DNA of 62,744 nt from Tabrizicola sp. Lineage in GTDB: Bacteria; Pseudomonadota; Alphaproteobacteria; Rhodobacterales; Rhodobacteraceae. Each line of letters starts with the position of its first letter. Positions within the stretch are counted from its first letter, which is position 1. The stretch lies in NCBI GenBank assembly GCA_016792685.1, contig JAEULQ010000135.1, forward strand, positions 1-62,744. Direction: 5' to 3'. The position numbers and the translations under genes are program-made. Under the pieces are notes generated by a model that made no database searches, was not told where the DNA came from, and worked only from the letters and a program-made list of their open reading frames with translations. Below are positions 35,991 to 44,238 of the stretch, one piece after another.

Positions 35991-36449
35991 ATGGCGCGCA
36001 GTATCGACTACGGCAATCTTATGCACCGCGCCATGCGGGGCCTGATTCAGTCGGTGCTGACCGATGTCGCCGAGCATGGCCTGCCCGGCGCGCATCATTT
36101 CTTCATCACCTTCGATACGACTCATCCCGGCGTGCAACTCGCCGACTGGCTGCGCGAGCGCTATCCGACGGAAATGACGGTCGTTCTGCAGCACTGGTTC
36201 GAAAACCTGACCGTGACGGACGAAGGCTTCAGCGTTACGCTGAATTTCGGCAATAATCCCGAACCGATGGTGATCCCCTTTGATGCCTTGCGGACCTTTG
36301 TCGATCCCTCTGTCGAGTTCGGCCTGCGCTTCGAGACGCATGAGCAGGATGAGGAAGACGAAGAGGACGACGCCGATATCGACGTCGAACCCGAGCCAGA
36401 GCGGCAGGAAGCCGAGATCGTTTCCCTGGACCAGTTCCGGAAGCACTGA
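35991..36449 (+). CDS. sspB: ClpXP adaptor SspB (alphaproteobacterial type)
   Basis: This 152-aa SspB delivers ssrA-tagged and other substrates to ClpXP. The N-terminal substrate-binding domain is visible (IDYGNLMHRAMRGLIQSVL, HHFFITFDTTHPGV, MTVVLQHWFENL, VTLNFGNNPEPMVIPFDAL). A long acidic linker rich in Glu/Asp follows, and then the C-terminal ClpX-binding tail EIVSLDQFRKH. The layout and length match alphaproteobacterial SspB. Confidence 0.94.
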   Translation: MARSIDYGNLMHRAMRGLIQSVLTDVAEHGLPGAHHFFITFDTTHPGVQLADWLRERYPTEMTVVLQHWFENLTVTDEGFSVTLNFGNNPEPMVIPFDALRTFVDPSVEFGLRFETHEQDEEDEEDDADIDVEPEPERQEAEIVSLDQFRKH

Positions 36450-36452
36450 AAT

Positions 36453-37004
36453 ATGAATGACCTGGCGCTTTTCGCCCGCAGGTTGTTGCGGAACCCGAAG
36501 CAGGTTTCTGCCGTTGCGCCGTCTTCGCGCTTCCTTGCCCGGGCCATGGCCGAGGGTCTGGGCACGGCCAGCGGGCCGGTTGTCGAGTTCGGACCCGGCA
36601 CCGGAAGCCTGACACGCGCGATCCTTGCGGCAGGTGTCGATCAGCGCAATCTGACTGCCTTCGAACTCGATGCCGATTTCGTTCAGCGTTTGCGACAGGA
36701 ATTCCCCGGTGCGACCGTGCATCATCTGGGCGCCGATCGCGCACATGAGGTCATGGAACCGGGCGTCGCGGCAGTTGTCTCGGGGTTGCCGCTGCTGTCG
36801 ATGCCTGGCCCCGTGCGCGAAAGCATCGTCGGATCGGCCTTCCGGATCCTCGCCCCCGGCGCACCCTACATCCAGTTTACCTACGGCCCGAAGCCGCCCC
36901 TTCCGCCCGAGAGCATCGAAAGGCTGGGCCTGCGGGTCGAACCTGGCCGCAAGATCTGGGCCAACCTTCCCCCGGCGCGCGTCTATCGCTTCTACCGCGC
37001 CTGA
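36453..37004 (+). CDS. SAM-dependent methyltransferase (phospholipid N-methyltransferase-like)
   Basis: This 183-aa class I methyltransferase has motif I in [16 protein letters not shown], an acidic residue in [14 protein letters not shown], and a SGLPLLSMP motif-IV region. The N-terminus [20 protein letters not shown] and overall size resemble rhodobacterial PmtA and the KsgA-like annotation often given to it. Methylation of phosphatidylethanolamine to phosphatidylcholine is a reasonable guess, not proven. It follows sspB by 3 bp, so they are likely cotranscribed. Confidence 0.7.
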   Translation: MNDLALFARRLLRNPKQVSAVAPSSRFLARAMAEGLGTASGPVVEFGPGTGSLTRAILAAGVDQRNLTAFELDADFVQRLRQEFPGATVHHLGADRAHEVMEPGVAAVVSGLPLLSMPGPVRESIVGSAFRILAPGAPYIQFTYGPKPPLPPESIERLGLRVEPGRKIWANLPPARVYRFYRA

Positions 37005-37099
37005 CGGCCGCCCCCAGTTTACGGTATGCGACGGTATGCCAATTGATTTCCCGCCCCTCCGGCGCTATGCGGGCGCGGAGAGCTTGCGAGGAGAAGACC

Positions 37100-38494
37100 A
37101 TGACCGCGACCCGTACCGAAACCGACAGCTTTGGTCCGCTTGAGGTTCCAGCAGACAAGTACTGGGGCGCGCAGACCCAGCGGTCGATCATCAACTTTCC
37201 CATCGGCTGGGAACGCCAGCCCATCCCGATCGTCCGGGCGCTTGGCGTGATCAAGAAGGCCTGCGCTGTCGTGAACATGGCGCAGGGCGACCTGACCTCC
37301 GATCTTGGCGACGCCATCGTCGCCGCCGCGACCGAGGTGATCGAGGGCAAGTTCGACGACAACTTCCCGCTGGTCGTCTGGCAGACCGGCTCGGGCACCC
37401 AGTCGAACATGAACGCGAACGAGGTGATCTCGAACCGCGCGATCGAAATGCTTGGCGGGGTTATGGGCTCGAAGAAACCCGTCCACCCGAACGACCACGT
37501 GAACATGGGCCAGTCTTCGAACGACACTTTCCCGACCGCGATGCACGTCGCCATCGGCATGCACACCCGCGACGTGCTGATCCCGGGGCTGGAAAAGCTG
37601 GCAAAGGCGCTCTGGGCGAAGTCCAACGAATTCAAAGACATCATCAAGATCGGCCGCACCCATACCCAGGACGCGACGCCGCTGACGCTGGGCCAGGAGT
37701 TTTCCGGCTACGCGACGCAAGTCGACCGCGGGATCGAGCGGGTGAAGATGTGCCTCCCCCACATCTACGAACTGGCCCAGGGCGGCACCGCAGTCGGCAC
37801 CGGTCTCAACACCCGCGTGGGTTTTGACAAACGCGTGGCGGCCGAGATCGCCAGGATCACCGGACTGCCCTTCGTCACCGCCCCGAACAAGTTCGAAGCG
37901 CTGGCCGCGCATGACGCGATGGTCATGTTCTCGGGCGCGCTCAAGACCGTTGCCGGGTCGCTCTTCAAGATTGCCAATGACCTGAGGCTTCTTGGCTCGG
38001 GCCCCCGCTCGGGACTGGGCGAGCTGATCCTGCCCGAGAATGAGCCCGGCTCCTCGATCATGCCGGGCAAGGTGAACCCGACCCAGGCAGAGGCGCTGAC
38101 GATGGTCTGTGCCCATGTGATGGGCAACGATGCGGCTGTGGGCTTTGCCGGCAGCCAGGGCCATTTCGAGTTGAACGTCTACAACCCGATGATGTCCTAC
38201 AACGTGCTGCAGTCGATCCAGCTTCTGGGCGATGCGGCGTCAAGCTTCACCGACAACATGGTCGTGGGCACCCAGGCCAATATCCCGCGGATCGAGAAGC
38301 TAATGAAGGAAAGCCTGATGCTGGTGACGGCACTCGCGCCCACCATCGGCTATGACAACGCCACAAAGGTCGCCAAGACCGCGCACAAGAACGGCACGAC
38401 GCTGCGGGAAGAGGCGATTGCGCTTGGCTTCGTCGATGGCGATACCTTCGACCGGATCGTGCGGCCCGAAGACATGGTGGGCCCGAAAGGCTGA
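37100..38494 (+). CDS. fumC: Class II fumarate hydratase FumC
   Basis: This 464-aa fumarase interconverts fumarate and malate without an iron-sulfur cluster. Landmarks are [69 protein letters not shown] and the fumarase signature [13 protein letters not shown]. The length is typical. GAGGAGAAG lies just upstream of the ATG. Its stop codon overlaps the start of the DUF4169 gene. Confidence 0.97.
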   Translation: MTATRTETDSFGPLEVPADKYWGAQTQRSIINFPIGWERQPIPIVRALGVIKKACAVVNMAQGDLTSDLGDAIVAAATEVIEGKFDDNFPLVVWQTGSGTQSNMNANEVISNRAIEMLGGVMGSKKPVHPNDHVNMGQSSNDTFPTAMHVAIGMHTRDVLIPGLEKLAKALWAKSNEFKDIIKIGRTHTQDATPLTLGQEFSGYATQVDRGIERVKMCLPHIYELAQGGTAVGTGLNTRVGFDKRVAAEIARITGLPFVTAPNKFEALAAHDAMVMFSGALKTVAGSLFKIANDLRLLGSGPRSGLGELILPENEPGSSIMPGKVNPTQAEALTMVCAHVMGNDAAVGFAGSQGHFELNVYNPMMSYNVLQSIQLLGDAASSFTDNMVVGTQANIPRIEKLMKESLMLVTALAPTIGYDNATKVAKTAHKNGTTLREEAIALGFVDGDTFDRIVRPEDMVGPKG

Positions 38495-38673
38495 TGGCCG
38501 AGGTCATCAACCTGCGGACAGCGAAGAAGCAGGCGGCCCGCAACGCCGCCCGCTCTCAGGCTGACGCCAATGCCGCGAAGTTCGGGCGCACCAAGGCCGA
38601 GCGTGAGCTGGAGAAGGCTCGCGCCGAGAAGGCCGCCCGCGCGCTAGACGCCCACAAGCGCGACACGGAGTAA
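38494..38673 (+). CDS. DUF4169 small basic protein
   Basis: This 59-aa Lys/Arg/Ala-rich helical protein begins [16 protein letters not shown] and continues KFGRTKAERELEKARAEKAARAL, as in DUF4169 proteins next to alphaproteobacterial fumC. The start overlaps the fumC stop (TGATG), indicating translational coupling. Function is unknown; the charge pattern would suit nucleic-acid or protein binding. Confidence 0.85.
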   Translation: MAEVINLRTAKKQAARNAARSQADANAAKFGRTKAERELEKARAEKAARALDAHKRDTE

Positions 38674-38682
38674 CCCGCCGTT

Positions 38683-38702
38683 AACCCTGCTTTGGCAGGG
38701 TT
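38683..38702 (+). terminator. Hairpin downstream of fumC-DUF4169
   Basis: A perfect 8-bp stem AACCCTGC-TTTG-GCAGGGTT lies 9 bp after the DUF4169 stop. The 3' arm ends in TT and is followed by TCGG, so the U-tract is poor. It is likely an intrinsic terminator or 3'-end stabiliser for the fumC unit. Confidence 0.5.
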
Positions 38703-38720
38703 TCGGCAGGAGGTGCGCCG

Positions 38721-38951
38721 ATGACCCAACTGCCCGAAGTAATCTCGCCCGAAAAGTGGATCGTCCACCTTTTCTCGGCGAAAAGCGTGGCCGAAGGCGG
38801 CACTGTCCGCCGAAAGGTCGCCGACGTGGAACGCCTGATCGGTCGCGAACGCTTCCTGCATGAAGTCCGGCGTCGTGGCTTCCGAGTGGTCGAGAACGCT
38901 GGTCAATTCATCGTTTTCTGCAACCGCGAGCCCGTCTACGTCCTGAACTGA
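38721..38951 (+). CDS. Conserved hypothetical small protein
   Basis: This 76-aa protein (MTQLPEVISPEKWIVHLFSAK...VYVLN) is mixed alpha/beta, with RRKVADVERLIGRERFLHEVRRRGFRVVENAG shortened here to its key part VERLIGRERFLHEVRRRGF. It ends in QFIVFCNREPVYVLN. GGCAGGAGG upstream of the ATG is a strong ribosome-binding site. I do not recognise a family. It sits between the fumC terminator and the double-palindrome element, so it is likely its own unit. Confidence 0.6.
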   Translation: MTQLPEVISPEKWIVHLFSAKSVAEGGTVRRKVADVERLIGRERFLHEVRRRGFRVVENAGQFIVFCNREPVYVLN

Positions 38952-38961
38952 CGGCGCATCC

Positions 38962-39019
38962 GGGCGCAAAACTTTTCGAAAAGTTTTGCAAAATCCTTCG
39001 AAGGATTTTGTCCACGCCC
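38962..39019. repeat. Double-palindrome intergenic element, copy 1
   Basis: Two perfect 22-bp palindromes abut with no gap. The first (38967-38988) has half-arm CAAAACTTTTC. The second (38989-39010) has half-arm CAAAATCCTTC. Both are centred on TTCGAA. They are flanked by GGGCG (38962-38966) and CGCCC (39015-39019), which can pair to enclose both hairpins in a three-way-junction fold. It lies between two co-directional small genes. A divergent copy with the same layout is at 43125-43183. Confidence 0.75.
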
Positions 39020-39042
39020 AACCGTTGCGCTACGGTCGTCTC

Positions 39043-39261
39043 ATGACCTCCCGCCCCGCCAAACATTCCCTCACCCTTCACGGCCACCGCACCAGTGTCT
39101 CGCTGGAGCCGGAGTTCTGGGACGCCTTCCGTGCCATCGCTGCCGAGAAGGACTTCCCCCTCAACGCGCTGGCCGCCGAAATCGACGCCGCACGTCGTGG
39201 AGAGGAGGGCCTCGCCTCAGCAATCCGGGTCTTTTGCCTGAACCATTACCGGAGGTCCTGA
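39043..39261 (+). CDS. Ribbon-helix-helix domain protein
   Basis: This 72-aa RHH_4-type protein has a beta-strand (HSLTLHGHRTSVSLE) followed by two helices (EFWDAFRAIAAEKDFPLNALAAEIDAAR). This is the DNA-binding ribbon-helix-helix fold found in small alphaproteobacterial regulators. The ATG at 39043 follows the double-palindrome element. Its stop overlaps the alcohol dehydrogenase start, so the two are coupled; it may regulate that gene (inference). Confidence 0.8.
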   Translation: MTSRPAKHSLTLHGHRTSVSLEPEFWDAFRAIAAEKDFPLNALAAEIDAARRGEEGLASAIRVFCLNHYRRS

Positions 39262-40298
39262 TGCGCGCCGCCGTCCTTCGCGCCTATCGCGAACCCCTCA
39301 GCCTCGAAACCGCGCCCGACCCGGTCTGCGAGATGGATGGCGTTGTCCTGAAGACCCTCGCCTGCGGCATCTGCCGCAGCGACTGGCACGGCTGGGTGGG
39401 CGAACATCCAAAGGTCAAGCCCGGGGACATTCCTGGCCACGAATACTGCGGCGAAGTGGTTGCGGCAGGCCCGCTGGCCAAGTGGAAACCTGGCGATCGC
39501 GTCATTGCCCCCTTCATCCTCGCCTGCGGGGACTGCCCCGAGTGTCGCTCGGGCCAGACCACGACCTGCCGCGCCCAGCGCGTGCCCGGATTTGGCGACC
39601 GTGGCGCCTATGCCGAATATGTCTCGGTGCCGCACGCCCACAACCTGACCCGCCTGCCCGAGAGCCTTTCCCCTGCCCTTGCCGCGGGGCTTGGCTGCCG
39701 CGTGACCACTGCCTTTCACGCCCTGACCGGCCGCGCCGCGCTGCAGGCGGGCGAATGGCTGGCCGTCCATGGGACAGGCGGCGTCGGTCTTTCGCTCCTC
39801 CTCATCGGCAAGGCCCTTGGCGCGCGGGTCATCGTCGTGGATGTCGTGCCCGAGAAACTGGCCCACGCCCTCAGCCTCGGCGCCGAAGCCGCGCTGGACG
39901 CCCGTGATGGTGACGTCGCCGCGCGGATTGTCGAACTGACCGGAGGCGGCGCCCATGTCAGCGTCGAGGCCCTGGGGATCGAGGCGACCGCCAACGCCTC
40001 GCTGCGCTGCCTCCGCCCGCTTGGCCGCCATGTTCAGGTCGGCCTGCCCGTCGGCCATACCGCGCAGATGCAGATGGACATGAACACGCTCTACATGCGC
40101 CAGCTTTCGGTCTTCGGCACCCGCGGCATGCCCGCATGGCGCTACCCGACGCTCCTGAGCCTGATCGAGACCGGCCGGATCGACGTGACCCCCATCGTGG
40201 CCCGCACGGTGGCCCTGTCGCAAGCAACAGACGAGCTTCGCGCCTTCGACGGCCCGACCGCGCCGGGCGTCGCCGTGATCACCGATTTCGTGGGTTAA
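39261..40298 (+). CDS. Zinc-dependent alcohol dehydrogenase family protein
   Basis: This 345-aa medium-chain dehydrogenase has catalytic-zinc ligands in CGICRSDWHGW (Cys) and GHEYCGEVV (His/Glu). The four structural-zinc cysteines are in ACGDCPECRSGQTTTC. The NAD(P)-binding motif is HGTGGVGLSLLLIGKALGA. The substrate alcohol is not evident. GGAGG precedes the ATG. The last 4 bp overlap the convergent DUF1638 gene. Confidence 0.92.
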   Translation: MRAAVLRAYREPLSLETAPDPVCEMDGVVLKTLACGICRSDWHGWVGEHPKVKPGDIPGHEYCGEVVAAGPLAKWKPGDRVIAPFILACGDCPECRSGQTTTCRAQRVPGFGDRGAYAEYVSVPHAHNLTRLPESLSPALAAGLGCRVTTAFHALTGRAALQAGEWLAVHGTGGVGLSLLLIGKALGARVIVVDVVPEKLAHALSLGAEAALDARDGDVAARIVELTGGGAHVSVEALGIEATANASLRCLRPLGRHVQVGLPVGHTAQMQMDMNTLYMRQLSVFGTRGMPAWRYPTLLSLIETGRIDVTPIVARTVALSQATDELRAFDGPTAPGVAVITDFVG

Positions 40299-40927
40299 CC
40301 CGCCACTCGACCCAGAGCCACGGCCAGATCGCCATAGCCGGTAAAGCGCCGCTCATAGTCCAGGCCCAGCCGCCGGGCGCAGTCTTCGGCCTTGGCATCC
40401 AGGCCCGGGTCATTGACCTGCGCCTGGTAGACCAGCTTGGTGTAATTGCCGAAATACATGTCGCGCAGCTCCGGGTGCCGGTCGAGGCCCATGGGCTTCC
40501 AGACAAAGGCATCGAACTGCCGGACCAGAAAATCGGTCAGGTAGAAGGCCGTGAATTCGGTCTCGGCCCGGGCCGCAAAGGCTGCATTTCCCTCGAAAAA
40601 GGCATAGCAATGCGGGCCCTCGACCATTTCGACCCCCAGCCGGTCGCAAGCGGCCTGAAGGAGCCCCCCGGTCCCGCAATCGGCATAGACGACAAACATC
40701 TGGTCATAGCTGTCCCGCGCCGTTGCGACCGCCTCCTCGACCGCGGGAATGATCCGCTCCGGCCAGAGATGCAGCTTCGCGGGCAGGCATTGCAGGTCGA
40801 GATGGTCCCAGCCATTCGCCGCCTTCAGTGCCAGGATCTCATGCGCCAGCGCCCCGCAGGCGATGAGCAGGATGCGGCCCACCCGTGCGGGCGGCAGACC
40901 GGTTTCCGTGAGGGTCAGGTCATCCAT
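40295..40927 (-). CDS. DUF1638 family protein
   Basis: This 210-aa protein matches DUF1638. Visible are ILLIACGALAHEILAL, LHLWPERIIPAVEEAV, the cysteine in FVVYADCGTGG, and CYAFFEGN. Family members often lie beside corrinoid-dependent methyltransferase genes, as here: the corrinoid protein is two genes upstream on the same strand. Its biochemical role is not known. The two cysteine loops could bind a metal or thiol. Confidence 0.85.
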   Translation of the reverse strand: MDDLTLTETGLPPARVGRILLIACGALAHEILALKAANGWDHLDLQCLPAKLHLWPERIIPAVEEAVATARDSYDQMFVVYADCGTGGLLQAACDRLGVEMVEGPHCYAFFEGNAAFAARAETEFTAFYLTDFLVRQFDAFVWKPMGLDRHPELRDMYFGNYTKLVYQAQVNDPGLDAKAEDCARRLGLDYERRFTGYGDLAVALGRVAG

Positions 40928-40937
40928 CGTCGCGGGC

Positions 40938-41096
40938 CTATCGGCTCACGCGGGTCCAGGTCAGGATCAGGCTGGCGGAAAGGGCAGCAAAACCCAGCGC
41001 GGCCAAAGGCACCCCGGACCACACGGCCAGCCACAGCGTCAACCCGGCCGCCAGGATCACCAGCGCGATCAGTCCAAGGAAATGCGTCAAGGGCAT
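40938..41096 (-). CDS. Small two-helix membrane protein
   Basis: A 52-aa reading frame runs MPLTHFLGLIALVILAAG to WTRVSR, with two hydrophobic segments (FLGLIALVILAAGLTLWLAV and VPLAALGFAALSASLILTW) separated by a short turn. It lies between the corrinoid-protein and DUF1638 genes on the same strand: 75 bp after the former's stop and 10 bp before the latter's start. The regular hydrophobic pattern and tight spacing support it being real. No family was recognised. Confidence 0.55.
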   Translation of the reverse strand: MPLTHFLGLIALVILAAGLTLWLAVWSGVPLAALGFAALSASLILTWTRVSR

Positions 41097-41171
41097 CGCT
41101 TGTCTCCCTGACCTTCAATCTGCGCTTCGGGAGGGCTTCATGCAAGCCCCTCCCGAATCACAGAGCCGTGC

Positions 41172-41870
41172 TCAGCCGGCCAGCTGGTTGTGCTTGCGCG
41201 CGACGAACTGTTTTGCGGTCTCGACTGCAACGGCAGCATCGCGGCAATAGGCGTCGGCACCGATGGCCTTGCCGAATTCTTCGTTCAGGGGCGCCCCGCC
41301 AACGAGGACGATGTAGTCCTCGCGCATGCCCTTTTCCTTCATCGTGTCGATCACGACTTTCATGTAGGGCATCGTGGTGGTCAAGAGCGCCGACATGCCC
41401 AGGATATCGGGCTTCTCGGCTTCCAGCGCCTCGATGTATTTCTCGACCGAGTTGTTGATGCCCAGGTCGCGCACTTCGAAGCCTGCACCTTCCATCATCA
41501 TCGCGACAAGGTTCTTGCCGATGTCGTGGATGTCGCCTTTGACCGTGCCGATCACCATCTTTCCCATCCGCGGCGCGCCGGTCTCGACCAGCAAGGGCTT
41601 CAGGATGAACATCCCCGCCTTCATCGCATTCGCGGCCAGAAGAACTTCGGGCACGAAGAGGATCCCGTCACGGAAGTCGGCGCCGACGATCGTCATCCCG
41701 GCCACAAGCGCCTTGGTCAGCACGTCATAGGGCGTCCAGCCACGCGCGATCAGGATGTTGACGCCCTCTTCGATCTCTTCCTTGAGACCGTCATACAGGT
41801 CGTCGTGCATCTGCAGCACAAGCTCGTCATCCGAAAGTTCGGACAGGATGATTTCGTCGTCGTCGGCCAT
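41172..41870 (-). CDS. Corrinoid-binding protein (cobalamin module of split methionine synthase / MttC-like)
   Basis: This 232-aa protein has an N-terminal helical cap (LYDGLKEEIEEGVNILIARGW, FVPEVLLAANAMKAGMF) and a Rossmann B12-binding domain. The His ligand motif is GDIHDIGKN (Asp113, His115, Gly118). It lacks any methyltransferase domain. It resembles MtbC/MttC and the cobalamin part of MetH. A homocysteine methyltransferase gene is 1.3 kb away, so a methyl-carrier role between methyl-THF and homocysteine is likely (inference). ATG 41870 is chosen with GGAG upstream. Confidence 0.9.
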   Translation of the reverse strand: MADDDEIILSELSDDELVLQMHDDLYDGLKEEIEEGVNILIARGWTPYDVLTKALVAGMTIVGADFRDGILFVPEVLLAANAMKAGMFILKPLLVETGAPRMGKMVIGTVKGDIHDIGKNLVAMMMEGAGFEVRDLGINNSVEKYIEALEAEKPDILGMSALLTTTMPYMKVVIDTMKEKGMREDYIVLVGGAPLNEEFGKAIGADAYCRDAAVAVETAKQFVARKHNQLAG

Positions 41871-42026
41871 GGGGCGCGCTCCAAGCGGAAAGGTTTGCAT
41901 GGTGATGGTCGCAAAGCGACGCGGCCACTATTCGCCAAGCGACATACACCGGATGAAAGCCGACAGAAAGACGTCGCCTGAGGGAAAGTGATGGCAAATG
42001 TTCCTCATCCGTTCTAATCTTGCCTT

Positions 42027-43112
42027 ATGAGTGAGGGCGAAAGCATCCTGCCGGGCCAGCGCGTCCGGGCGCGGGGGGCGCACCAGAACCGCGCCGGCCG
42101 GTTCGAGGCGACGAACCGCGAGTCCTTCGATGACGGCTGGGACCTGCTCGAGGAGGAGCGGCTGGTCGCAACCGAAGTCCGCCTCGAACGCCCGCGGTCG
42201 GCGATCACCTACAACCGCTCGCCCGACCTGCCCTTCGACCGCTCGATCAATCCCTATCGCGGTTGCGAACATGGCTGCATCTATTGCTACGCCCGGCCAA
42301 GCCACGCCTTCCTCAACCTCTCGCCCGGCCTTGATTTCGAGACCCGGCTCATCGCCCGCCCCGGCATCGCCGAGGTGCTGGAAGCCGAGCTCCGCCGCCC
42401 CTCCTACCGGGTCGAACCGATTTCGATCGGCACCAACACCGACCCCTATCAGCCGGTCGAGCGCGACCATGGCATCATGCGACAAGTGCTTGAGGTGCTT
42501 GCGGCCTTCCGTCACCCGGTCTGGATCACCACCCGTGGGACGACGATCGAACGCGACATCGACCTCCTCGCGCCGATGGCGGCCCTGGGGCTGGCTTCTG
42601 CCTCGGTCTCGGTAACAACGCTGGACGAGGGGCTTGCCCGCAAGATGGAACCCCGCGCGCCCGCACCGAAACGGCGGCTGCAGATCATCCGGCGGCTGAC
42701 CGAGGCGGGTATCCCGGTTCGCATCCAGGTCTCGCCGCTAATCCCGGCGCTGACCGACCATGAGCTGGAAGCGGTGATGGAGGCCGGGCGGGAGGCCGGG
42801 GCTCAGGCTGCCAACACGATCCCGCTGCGCCTGCCGCTGGAAGTGGCCGAACTTTTCCGGACCTGGCTGGAGACCACCTTCCCCGACCGCGCCGCCCGGG
42901 TGATGGGCCGGGTGCGCGAGCTGCATGGCGGGCGCGACTATGACCCGGCCTTCGGAACCAGAATGCGCGGCCAGGGGCTTTGGGCCGAGCTCATCCACCG
43001 CCGTGCCGATCTGGCCCGCAAGCGGCTTGGGCTGAGCGAGGGCCTGCCCGCACTGCGAAGCGATCTTTTCTGCGCACCGCCGCAGGCTGGGGATCAATTG
43101 TCTCTCTTCTGA
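42027..43112 (+). CDS. PA0069 family radical SAM protein (SplB-related)
   Basis: This 361-aa radical SAM enzyme has the CxxxCxxC cluster motif in GCEHGCIYCYARPSH, then ISIGTNTDPYQPVE, WITTRGTTIERDIDLL and SVTTLDEGLARKMEPRAPAPKRRL. It matches the PA0069/Rv2578c family, related to spore photoproduct lyase but of unknown reaction. It is divergent from the corrinoid gene (156-bp gap). The second double-palindrome element lies just after its stop. Confidence 0.92.
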   Translation: MSEGESILPGQRVRARGAHQNRAGRFEATNRESFDDGWDLLEEERLVATEVRLERPRSAITYNRSPDLPFDRSINPYRGCEHGCIYCYARPSHAFLNLSPGLDFETRLIARPGIAEVLEAELRRPSYRVEPISIGTNTDPYQPVERDHGIMRQVLEVLAAFRHPVWITTRGTTIERDIDLLAPMAALGLASASVSVTTLDEGLARKMEPRAPAPKRRLQIIRRLTEAGIPVRIQVSPLIPALTDHELEAVMEAGREAGAQAANTIPLRLPLEVAELFRTWLETTFPDRAARVMGRVRELHGGRDYDPAFGTRMRGQGLWAELIHRRADLARKRLGLSEGLPALRSDLFCAPPQAGDQLSLF

Positions 43113-43124
43113 CCGGCATCGTCC

Positions 43125-43183
43125 GGGACCAAATTTCTTAAGTAAGAAATTTGCCAAAATCCTTGCTTAAGGATTCTGGTCCC
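43125..43183. repeat. Double-palindrome intergenic element, copy 2
   Basis: The first hairpin has 11-bp perfect arms CAAATTTCTTA and TAAGAAATTTG (43130-43153) with a 2-nt centre. The second has arms CCAAAATCCTT and AAGGATTCTGG (43154-43178) with one mismatch and a GCTT loop. GGGACC (43125-43130) and GGTCCC (43178-43183) form an outer stem, overlapping the inner arms by one base at each end. It lies between convergent genes. The layout equals copy 1 at 38962-39019, but the outer stem and first hairpin have different sequences. Confidence 0.7.
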
Positions 43184-43213
43184 CGGCCCCGCCGTTCAGC
43201 CAGAGTCCGATCC

Positions 43214-44227
43214 TCAGCCCCGCCGTCCGCGGCGCTCGCGACGGCCGGCACCGGCATCATCCCCCGTCCCGTCCGAAGCCGAGGAGAAGCCGCCAAGCTT
43301 GGCCTGGATCGTTTCCAGCGACGGGCGATTGCCCTTGGGCCGGCTTTCCAGCGCCACCCGCATCGCGCGCAGGTGCTCCGGCATAGTGCCGCAGCAGCCG
43401 CCGATGATCCGCACCCCGGCATCACGGGCCAGCACGGCATATTCCGCCATCAGTTCCGGCGTGCCGTCATAGTGGATATGACCATCGTGGTACTTCGGGA
43501 TCCCGGCATTGCCCTTGGCAATCAGCGGGCGTTCGGTACCTGTGGCGGCAAAGCCCAGAACCGTGCGCATCAGGTCCGATGCGCCGACACCGCAGTTTGC
43601 CCCGAAGGCGATGGGCGGATTGACCAGACGTTCCACCATCTCGGCCATCGCCGCCGAGGTCGTGCCCATCATCGTGCGGCCTGCAGTGTCAAAGCTCATC
43701 GTGCCGCACCAGGGCATGTCAGCCCGTAGCGCCGCGTCAGCCGCAGCCCGGTACTCCTCAGGTGCCGAGATCGTTTCGACCCAGAGGACGTCGGCGCCGC
43801 CTTCCTTCAGGGCTTCGGCCTGCTCATGGAAGATCTCGACCGCTAATGCATGGGTCAACGTGCCCATCGGCTCGAAGATTTCGCCGGTCGGGCCCATCGA
43901 ACCCGCAACGACCACAGGGCGGCCCGCCTTGTCGGCGATCTCGCGGCCCAGCGCGGCCCCGACCCGGTTCAGCTCTCGCACCCGGCCTTGCGCGTTGTGC
44001 AGCTTCAGCCGTGCCGCATTGCCACCAAAGGTGTTGGTGAGGAACACATCCGATCCCGCGGCGACAGAAGCGCCATAGAGCTTGCGGATGTTGTCGGGCA
44101 GATCGACGTTCCAGAATTCGGGAGGTTCGCCCGAGGAAAGACCCATGTTGAACAGGTTCGTCCCTGTCGCCCCATCGGCCATCAGCCAATCGCGCGAGGC
44201 GAGCATGCGGGTAAGCGCGTCGGTCAT
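43214..44227 (-). CDS. bmt: Homocysteine S-methyltransferase (betaine-homocysteine / split-MetH type)
   Basis: This 337-aa zinc methyltransferase has ADGATGTNLFNMGL at its N-terminus, the first zinc cysteine in FGANCGVGASDL and the pair in IIGGCCGTMPEHL. It transfers a methyl group to homocysteine to give methionine. In Rhodobacterales such proteins can be the homocysteine part of a split MetH, and a stand-alone corrinoid protein is nearby (41172-41870). The tail is Arg/Gly-rich. ATG 44227 has AAGGAA upstream and lies 11 bp after the MprF-like stop. Confidence 0.88.
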   Translation of the reverse strand: MTDALTRMLASRDWLMADGATGTNLFNMGLSSGEPPEFWNVDLPDNIRKLYGASVAAGSDVFLTNTFGGNAARLKLHNAQGRVRELNRVGAALGREIADKAGRPVVVAGSMGPTGEIFEPMGTLTHALAVEIFHEQAEALKEGGADVLWVETISAPEEYRAAADAALRADMPWCGTMSFDTAGRTMMGTTSAAMAEMVERLVNPPIAFGANCGVGASDLMRTVLGFAATGTERPLIAKGNAGIPKYHDGHIHYDGTPELMAEYAVLARDAGVRIIGGCCGTMPEHLRAMRVALESRPKGNRPSLETIQAKLGGFSSASDGTGDDAGAGRRERRGRRG

Positions 44228-44238
44228 GTCGGGTTCCT

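Noticed and set aside
38670-38684. GTAA-N7-TTAA resembling a CtrA site
   Set aside because: The first half-site has a mismatch and coincides with a stop codon; the second half is part of the hairpin at 38683-38702.
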